DNA of 64,000 nucleotides from contig CP046107.1 of NCBI GenBank assembly GCA_016864895.1, positions 1,309,741-1,373,740 of the forward strand, read 5' to 3'. The number at the start of each line of letters is the position of its first letter. Positions within the stretch are counted from its first letter, which is position 1. The notes beneath the pieces were generated by a model. It worked only from the letters and a program-made list of their open reading frames with translations. It searched no databases and had not been told where the DNA came from. The DNA comes from Neisseriaceae bacterium. Its GTDB lineage: Bacteria > Pseudomonadota > Gammaproteobacteria > Burkholderiales > Neisseriaceae. Below are positions 58,708-64,000 of this stretch, piece after piece. Position numbers and translations under genes: made by a program.

Positions 58708-58920
58708 ATGCCAAGCGTACGTGTTAAAGAAAATGAGCCATTTGAAGTTGCAATGAGACGTTTTAAACGTTCTGTTGAAAAAACCGGGTTACTAACAGAG
58801 TTAAGAGCTCGTGAAGTTTATGAAAAGCCAACAACAGAAAGAAAACGTAAAAAAGCAGCAGCTCAGAAACGCTTACAAAAAAGATTACGTAGCCAATCAC
58901 TGCCTCAAAAAAATTATTAA
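58708..58920 (+). CDS. rpsU: 30S ribosomal protein S21
   Basis: S21 helps mRNA binding on the small subunit. The 70 residues begin [20 protein letters not shown] and end in a basic tail, typical of the family. AAAGGATG lies about a dozen bases before the ATG. It heads the macromolecular-synthesis region rpsU-(yqeY)-dnaG-rpoD, though a terminator right after it suggests it is mostly read alone. Confidence 0.98.
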   Translation: MPSVRVKENEPFEVAMRRFKRSVEKTGLLTELRAREVYEKPTTERKRKKAAAQKRLQKRLRSQSLPQKNY

Positions 58921-58970
58921 GATGGTTAATGGATGGTCATTAGTCCTACTTAGAAAGTATATTTGTAGGT

Positions 58971-59010
58971 AAAAAGGGAAATTCAGATTATTTTTGAGTT
59001 TCCTTTTTTT
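58971..59010 (+). terminator. Terminator after rpsU
   Basis: AAAAAGGGAAATTCA and TTGAGTTTCCTTTTT form an imperfect stem around an AT-rich loop, followed by eight T's. Such partial termination after rpsU is known in macromolecular-synthesis operons. Confidence 0.75.
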
Positions 59011-59079
59011 TATTCGTACTATAGTCAAAGGAAGTTGCTGATATTAAAAAATTACTTTTTAAAAACATGAGAGTCAGAT

Positions 59080-59440
59080 AGACTGTCTGCAGGAATGTTC
59101 TTCCTGCAAATAAAATGTAAGAGGTAGAATCAGGGAATTATTTTAATGATTGTTTGATGTATAAAATGATTAAATAAAAATAAGCATTCGAACAAATGTG
59201 CTCCAGGATAAAAGACTAGGTTTAGTTCAGAAAGAAGTTTAAGAAATAATAGTGTTCATAGTTTATTTACCAGAACAATTATGATGAGAATAAAGTCCAA
59301 TAAGAAAAATACAATAAATTATAATGGGTTTTAATCGGTACTAGGTTGATATGGGTAAGGTGATGAGCGTTTTGAAAAATATTTTAGTGGGGGGTACGTC
59401 AATATGTCTTTGACAGGGCAAATGGTTAGAGAGGGTCTGC
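59080..59440 (+). pseudogene. yqeY: Decayed yqeY (GatB/YqeY family) between rpsU and dnaG
   Basis: Related genomes often carry yqeY between rpsU and dnaG. Fragments are readable here through stops. Tyr-Lys-Met-Ile-Lys-stop-Lys-stop-Ala-Phe-Glu-Gln (about 59161-59200) matches the family's KMIKQR...S..xFE. Tyr-Leu-Pro-Glu-Gln-Leu (about 59262-59280) matches YLPEQL. DMGKVMSVLKNILVGG (about 59349-59396) matches DMGKVM near the C-terminus. The order is right, with CAA-to-TAA type stops and frame changes. YqeY is dispensable in many bacteria. Confidence 0.72.
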
Positions 59441-59447
59441 AATCAGT

Positions 59448-61211
59448 ATGATTCCTACAGCATTCAAGGTTGAATTATTAGGTAGAGTGGATATCGTTGA
59501 TATTATTGATCAATATGTTCCACTTAAAAAAGCAGGTGCAAGTTATGTGGCTTGTTGTCCTTTTCATCATGAGAAAACACCATCATTTCATGTCTCAAGA
59601 GAAAAACAATTCTATCATTGTTTTGGTTGTGGTGTACATGGTGACGCAATCAGTTTTATGATGAATTATGTAGGATTAGATTTTCCTGAATCGATTGAAA
59701 AACTAGCTTCCTTGGTTGGTTTAACTGTACCTAAAGTAAGAGGTGATTTTAGTTTTGAACAGCGTAAAGAAAATCAGAACAAAGAGAATATATTGAAGGA
59801 GTATAATCAGCAACTTTGTAATTATTTCTCGACCAAGAGACATACATCCCATGATGTGATTGATTACCTTAATAAAAGAGGATTGTCTCATGAAATTATT
59901 GATCAATATCAAATTGGTTATGCCCCCAATTATAATTATCTAAATGAAATTTTTCCCAATTCTGGAATTTATACTGATTTAGTAGCAGGAGGTTTGTTAT
60001 CTCAAAAGAATCAGGACTTCGTTCCAAAATTTAGAGACAGGATCATGTTCCCCATTAAAAACATAGAAGGATCTGTTATAGGATTTGGTGGGAGAATTAT
60101 GGATAAAGGAGAACCTAAGTATCTGAACTCACCTGAAACCATTTTATTTAACAAAAGTCAATGTCTTTATGGCTTATACGAAGCCAAAAATAAAATTAGA
60201 GCTGCTAAAAAAGTAGTGGTTGTCGAAGGTTATATGGATGCAATTTCGATGGCTCAATATGGAGTTGATTATGTAGTTGCAACACTAGGCACCGCGACTA
60301 CTGGACAACATATTCGATTATTATTTAGATTTTCTAACCAAATATATTTTTGTTTTGATGGAGATGAAGCAGGACGTAAGGCAGCTTGGAGAGCGTTAAC
60401 TAATGCCCTTGAGTATTTGAGAGATGACAAAATACTGTACTTTATTTTTTTACCAGAAGGAGAAGATCCAGACTCATATGTAAGATCATATGGAAAAGAA
60501 GCATTTGAAAATTTACTCAATGTAAAAGCGATTCCTTTGTCTCAATATTTTCTTGAACATTTAATTGCAGGTAGAAATTTACAGTATGGAGAAGTTAAAG
60601 CAGATATTATTAAAGTAGCAAAACAGCTTTTATCTCAGATACAGGTATCTTCTCTGAGATTTATGATGATGAAAGATTTGGCTAGTCAGTTAGAAATTAA
60701 TCTAGATGAGTTGAGCCAATTGATGGGATATGAAAAGCGTGCTGAGCAACTAAAATCATATAGGCAAGGATTATTTCCAGCCAAGCAAATAAAGAGGATA
60801 GAGGTGACGTCTTATAATAAAAAAATGCTCAACTGGTTATTGATAAATCCGAAATTAGCCTCATATGTAGAGTTACCTGATTACTTGGAATACAGTGAAG
60901 AAGTACAGTGTTTACTGGCATTGTCAGATGCAATTAAAATGAACAGTAATATTAAGAATGCTGTGCAGTTAGAAGCAATTTTCAAGAATACAAGATTTTC
61001 TATTTTGATTACTGAGATTTTACAGGAATCTTTACAAAAAGATGGTCAAGACGTTCAGATGATGAACATAGAGGAAAATTTTAAATATGGCATTGCAAAA
61101 ATAAAAAAAGAAATTGTTGAAAGAGAAATTTATGAGCTTAAAGATTTAATGGAATATCGTACTTTAAGTGAGGATGAAGAACAATTATTGATGTATTTAC
61201 TAGTGCGATAG
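59448..61211 (+). CDS. dnaG: DNA primase
   Basis: DnaG makes RNA primers for replication and works with DnaB helicase. The 587 residues show the CHC2 zinc site (Cys37, His40, Cys58, Cys61 in CCPFHHEKTPSF...HCFGCG), the primase core, and the TOPRIM domain with VVVEGYMDAISMAQYG near 260-275 and FCFDGDEAGRKAAWRA near 301-316. The C-terminal helicase-binding part is present but diverged. It lies 33 bases before rpoD and is probably co-transcribed with it. Confidence 0.97.
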   Translation: MIPTAFKVELLGRVDIVDIIDQYVPLKKAGASYVACCPFHHEKTPSFHVSREKQFYHCFGCGVHGDAISFMMNYVGLDFPESIEKLASLVGLTVPKVRGDFSFEQRKENQNKENILKEYNQQLCNYFSTKRHTSHDVIDYLNKRGLSHEIIDQYQIGYAPNYNYLNEIFPNSGIYTDLVAGGLLSQKNQDFVPKFRDRIMFPIKNIEGSVIGFGGRIMDKGEPKYLNSPETILFNKSQCLYGLYEAKNKIRAAKKVVVVEGYMDAISMAQYGVDYVVATLGTATTGQHIRLLFRFSNQIYFCFDGDEAGRKAAWRALTNALEYLRDDKILYFIFLPEGEDPDSYVRSYGKEAFENLLNVKAIPLSQYFLEHLIAGRNLQYGEVKADIIKVAKQLLSQIQVSSLRFMMMKDLASQLEINLDELSQLMGYEKRAEQLKSYRQGLFPAKQIKRIEVTSYNKKMLNWLLINPKLASYVELPDYLEYSEEVQCLLALSDAIKMNSNIKNAVQLEAIFKNTRFSILITEILQESLQKDGQDVQMMNIEENFKYGIAKIKKEIVEREIYELKDLMEYRTLSEDEEQLLMYLLVR

Positions 61212-61244
61212 GTATGAACATTTACTGAATATTTGGAAGAGATT

Positions 61245-63176
61245 ATGGCACAAAACGATAAACCTTTAGATTCTGATGCTACAACGAGGCTTCAATCGTT
61301 ATCGGCAGAGGAAAAAAGAAACCAAGTTAGCAAATTAGTTGTTTTAGGAAAAGAAAGAGGCTATCTCACCTTTGCGGAAATTAATGATTGTTTACCGGAG
61401 GATGTGATTGATAGTGAACAAGTCGACAATATCATTAGCATGATTAGTGGGTTAGGAATTCAGGTAACAGAAGCAGCACCTGATGATGAAATATTACTGA
61501 TGAGTGATAATACAGTAACCGATACTGACGATGACGCAGTCACCGAGGTAGCATTATCTAGTGTGGATTCTGAATTTGGTCGCACAACTGATCCTGTGCG
61601 TATGTATATGCGAGAAATGGGGCAAGTTGATTTATTAACTCGAGATGATGAGATTGTTATTGCAAAAAAAATTGAAAATGCTTTGAAAAAAATGATTGAA
61701 TCGATCAGTGCATGTCCTAGTTCTATAGCTGAAATATTAACCTTGACAGAAAAAATAAGAAATAATGAATTAGCAGTAGATGAGGTAGTAGAAGGGATTA
61801 TTAACACGGATGATACCAAGATAGAAGTAGCACAAGCAGAAGCTGAAATAGAGGAACATGATCTACATAGTGTGACTGATATTGAGAATGTCGATGAGTC
61901 TGATGACGAAGATGATACCTCTTCTGCTGGAGGATCTATCTCTGAACAAAACTTAGAAGAGTTAAAAGTTGCGACCTTAGAGCATTTTACTGTTGTAGAA
62001 AAAATGTATAACCAAATGGTTAAAGCATTAAAAAAGAATGGAACTGATAGCAAAAAGTATTTAAAAATACAGAATGATATTGCTAATGAATTATATAAAG
62101 TCAGATTTACGACAAAACAAATTGAGGCGTTGTGCCAAAGGTTACGTGATAAGGTAGATTTAGTTCGTCAATATGAGGTTGAAATTTTAAATTTGTGTGT
62201 TGACCATATTAATATGAACAGAGCTTACGTTATAGAGAATTTTAAAGGACGTTTTACCGACTTAAATTGGGTTGATGAAGAAATTGCTAAGAGAAACAGT
62301 TGGGCAGAAGAGCTATCTCGATTCCAGCATAATATTTTAGAATTACAAAATCAATTGATTGCTATTGAAGATGAAACAATGTTGTCTATCGATGAATTAA
62401 AAGCGATTAGTCGAGATTTAGCTAAAAGTGAAAGAGAAACTAATGATGCTAAAGAAGAGATGATTCAAGCTAATTTAAGGCTAGTAATTTCGATTGCCAA
62501 AAAATATACTAATCGAGGGTTACAGTTTCTAGATTTGATTCAAGAAGGTAATATTGGTTTGATGAAAGCGGTTGATAAATTTGAATATCGTCGTGGATAC
62601 AAATTCTCTACTTATGCGACTTGGTGGATTCGTCAGGCGATTACACGCTCTATTGCAGATCAGGCAAGAACAATTCGTATTCCTGTACATATGATTGAGA
62701 CAATTAATAAAATGAATCGTTTGTCTAGGCAATATTTACAGAAAACAGGTAATGACCCAGATTCAGCAACTTTGGCTGAGATGATGGAGATGCCTGAAGA
62801 AAAAATACGTAAAATCATGAAAATTGCTAAGGAGCCAATTTCAATGGAAACGCCTATTGGCGATGATGATGATTCGCATATTGGTGATTTTATTGGTGAT
62901 ACAAATACAGTTGCACCATCTGAGGCCGCAATGTATTCAAGTTTAAGAGAGGTGACGAGAGAAATCTTATCTAGCTTGACACCTAGAGAAGCGAAAGTTT
63001 TGCGCATGCGTTTCGGAATTGAAATGAATACTGACCATACCTTGGAGGAGGTGGGAAGGCAATTTGATGTCACACGTGAGCGAATTAGACAAATTGAAGC
63101 CAAAGCATTACGTAAGCTGCGGCACCCTACTCGTAGTGAATTATTGCGTGGTTTTTTAGATTGTAAAGATGATTAA
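61245..63176 (+). CDS. rpoD: RNA polymerase primary sigma factor RpoD (sigma-70)
   Basis: RpoD directs transcription of housekeeping genes. I place the start at ATG 61245, with GGAAGAG before it, giving 643 residues; the TTG at 61233 is less likely. Region 1.1 is at the N-terminus. Region 1.2 has [21 protein letters not shown] long acidic non-conserved region follows. Region 2 holds [20 protein letters not shown]. Region 4 holds [20 protein letters not shown] with [11 protein letters not shown]. All regions are intact. A good terminator follows the stop. Confidence 0.97.
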   Translation: MAQNDKPLDSDATTRLQSLSAEEKRNQVSKLVVLGKERGYLTFAEINDCLPEDVIDSEQVDNIISMISGLGIQVTEAAPDDEILLMSDNTVTDTDDDAVTEVALSSVDSEFGRTTDPVRMYMREMGQVDLLTRDDEIVIAKKIENALKKMIESISACPSSIAEILTLTEKIRNNELAVDEVVEGIINTDDTKIEVAQAEAEIEEHDLHSVTDIENVDESDDEDDTSSAGGSISEQNLEELKVATLEHFTVVEKMYNQMVKALKKNGTDSKKYLKIQNDIANELYKVRFTTKQIEALCQRLRDKVDLVRQYEVEILNLCVDHINMNRAYVIENFKGRFTDLNWVDEEIAKRNSWAEELSRFQHNILELQNQLIAIEDETMLSIDELKAISRDLAKSERETNDAKEEMIQANLRLVISIAKKYTNRGLQFLDLIQEGNIGLMKAVDKFEYRRGYKFSTYATWWIRQAITRSIADQARTIRIPVHMIETINKMNRLSRQYLQKTGNDPDSATLAEMMEMPEEKIRKIMKIAKEPISMETPIGDDDDSHIGDFIGDTNTVAPSEAAMYSSLREVTREILSSLTPREAKVLRMRFGIEMNTDHTLEEVGRQFDVTRERIRQIEAKALRKLRHPTRSELLRGFLDCKDD

Positions 63177-63190
63177 AATTTTTGAAATAG

Positions 63191-63219
63191 AAAAAAGACT
63201 CTTTAAGAGTCTTTTTTTT
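63191..63219 (+). terminator. Terminator after rpoD
   Basis: AAAAAAGACTCTT pairs with AAGAGTCTTTTTT and ends in a T run, about 15 bases after the stop codon. Confidence 0.93.
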
Positions 63220-63503
63220 ACTGTTTTTTGAAGATTGTGATATGAAAACGAAAACTGTATCCACTATAAATTTTTTATTCATAGTGTAAACTATAACAGT
63301 GATCGTTAAATAATGGGAATAAATGTGCTAAAGAATTGCTAAAATCTTTAGCGAGTGAATGTGTTATGTAATTTAGAACATCAATTTTAATAATTGAAAA
63401 TATTACGAACTCTATTTGTAACATCTCCTGTTAGGATAATTTTTCAGAAATTTTATCTTCTAAATTATACTATGATCAATTTTATATAATTATTCAACTT
63501 TAA
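63220..63503. other. AT-rich stretch between the rpoD terminator and the lantibiotic dehydratase relic
   Basis: No gene is seen. Read leftward it should hold the continuation of the dehydratase gene, but none of the next conserved parts can be recognised, so the rest of that gene has been deleted or replaced. Confidence 0.45.
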
Positions 63504-63780
63504 TCATAGAAAAATACCAAAAGGAGTGGATCTTGTAGTCATTCTATTGGTATATTTTTCAATACTTAATTCTTTCTTTTTGTTCATTCTTGTTAAATTT
63601 TTATTCAATTCATGATACAAGTCAAAACTGGATATCAATAAAGATTCTTTTAGGATTGCTTCATTCATTGAAGATAGTTTGAAATCACAATGTCCCGTTT
63701 CATAATTTTTGGGTAGAATCGGTGTGCTCAACATATAATAGGATGCTACAATAGGATGAAGGGGTATATATTTTTTCCAT
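63504..63780 (-). pseudogene. N-terminal fragment of a lantibiotic dehydratase (LanB-like)
   Basis: LanB-type enzymes dehydrate Ser/Thr in lantibiotic precursors. The open frame 63734-63504 carries two hallmarks of the LanB N-terminus: STPILPKNY near its start and the Tyr-x-Asn-Arg-Met-Thr-Thr-Arg-Ser-Thr-Pro-Phe-Gly motif at its end. Between them come EAILKESLLISSFDLYHELN and a basic stretch. The same frame runs upstream in good family style (Lys-Tyr-Ile-Pro-Leu-His) to about 63773; an ATG at 63780 would be in frame if the T6 run (63771-63776) lost one base. The protein stops right after TPFGIFL, about 90 residues out of roughly 1000. It is a relic, diverging by 38 bases from an ABC-transporter gene. 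Confidence 0.75.
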
Positions 63781-63818
63781 AGCGTTTTTGTTTATTAAGT
63801 TACTGAGGTTATATTTTC

Positions 63819-64000
63819 ATGGGTAGTAATTTATTAATTGATACAAAAAATATTGAAAAGTCTTTCAATGGTAAAAAAGTTCTTAAAGATATTTCAATAA
63901 ATGTACCAAAGCAGTCTTGCTATAGTTTGTTGGGAATAAATGGTGCTGGTAAATCTACTTTAATGAAAATAATCACAGGTATTATAGTTAAATACACAGG
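63819..64000 (+). CDS. ABC-transporter ATP-binding protein, N-terminal part (lantibiotic-protection type?)
   Basis: Only 60 residues are in the window; the gene runs past the right edge. IDTKNIEKSFNGKKVLKDIS, then LLGINGAGKSTLMKIITGI, hold the Walker A site (GINGAGKST), so it is an ABC ATPase. The wording around VPKQSCYSLLG resembles the ATPases of lantibiotic self-protection exporters (LanF/mutacin type), and the dehydratase relic next door supports this. A general bacitracin- or drug-type exporter is the other possibility. GAGG lies about ten bases before the ATG. Confidence 0.8.
   Translation, partial: MGSNLLIDTKNIEKSFNGKKVLKDISINVPKQSCYSLLGINGAGKSTLMKIITGIIVKYT

Noticed and set aside
61460..62053. 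Long antisense frame inside rpoD (197 codons)
   Set aside because: Ser-rich shadow of the acidic region of rpoD; no independent evidence.
1..64000. Neisserial DNA uptake sequences and CRISPR arrays
   Set aside because: No GCCGTCTGAA-type repeats and no regularly spaced repeats were noticed by eye; a motif count would be needed to be sure.

Overview
The window is AT-rich (by eye about two thirds A+T) chromosomal DNA from a Gram-negative bacterium. Its housekeeping genes and their grouping point to a betaproteobacterium, most likely Neisseriaceae or a close relative: rpsU-(yqeY)-dnaG-rpoD, rpoE-rseA-rseB, accA-tilS, ratA-rnfH-pth, prpBCD, and class II aldolase of about 354 residues. This placement is inferred from gene content and family resemblance, not from a database search. 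Many wide, gene-poor AT-rich gaps and several recognisable decayed genes suggest a host-associated genome under relaxed selection.

Layout. 1-2.1 kb: end of an unknown gene, recJ, and tRNA-Lys(UUU) with its own promoter. 2.1-3.9 kb: a decayed island beside the tRNA, with an IS200/IS605-type tnpB remnant and right end followed by a frameshifted virB8-like type IV secretion fragment. 4-6 kb: membrane protein, GNAT acetyltransferase and copy 1 of an unexplained ~290-bp repeat. 6-11 kb: GDSL-esterase autotransporter and transketolase. 11-15 kb: exbB-exbD behind a Fur-box-like promoter but with no tonB, then gabD. 15-24 kb: accA-tilS, rpoE-rseA-rseB, pyrE/exoA-radA and an aromatic amino acid permease. 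24-31 kb: fbaA, a small exported Asn/Tyr-rich protein, dxs, hemN and a DnaQ-like exonuclease. 31-38 kb: copy 2 of the repeat, a fadH-like gene, and a leftward operon of nucleoside hydrolase, DUF1289, rfbB, rfbC and a homopolymer-split sugar-phosphate transferase. 38-42 kb: prpB-prpC-prpD behind a wrecked GntR-type regulator. 42-49 kb: secA, DJ-1 family, ratA-rnfH-pth, trmJ, suhB, cold-shock protein. 50-55 kb: pabB (homopolymer-split)-pabC and speA-speB. 55-63 kb: rpsP-rimM-trmD-rplS, proB, rpsU, yqeY relic, dnaG, rpoD. 63.5-64 kb: an N-terminal relic of a lantibiotic dehydratase diverging from the start of an ABC-transporter ATPase of the type used for lantibiotic self-protection; it runs off the window.

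Function. The intact genes cover central carbon metabolism (transketolase, aldolase, methylcitrate cycle, GabD), fatty-acid and isoprenoid entry points (AccA, Dxs), haem (HemN), putrescine from arginine (SpeA-SpeB), envelope stress (sigma-E system), protein export (SecA) and DNA/RNA maintenance.

The main themes worth follow-up are: (1) genes split exactly at poly-A tracts (A9 in the sugar transferase, A10 in pabB), which could be phase variation, transcriptional slippage or decay; (2) the repeat pair, one copy carrying a C11 tract upstream of fadH; (3) the lanthipeptide-related edge; (4) the tRNA-Lys-associated island; (5) pathway genes whose regulator or partner appears lost (prpBCD without its GntR gene, exbBD without tonB). 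No CRISPR array, rRNA operon or intact insertion sequence was seen.
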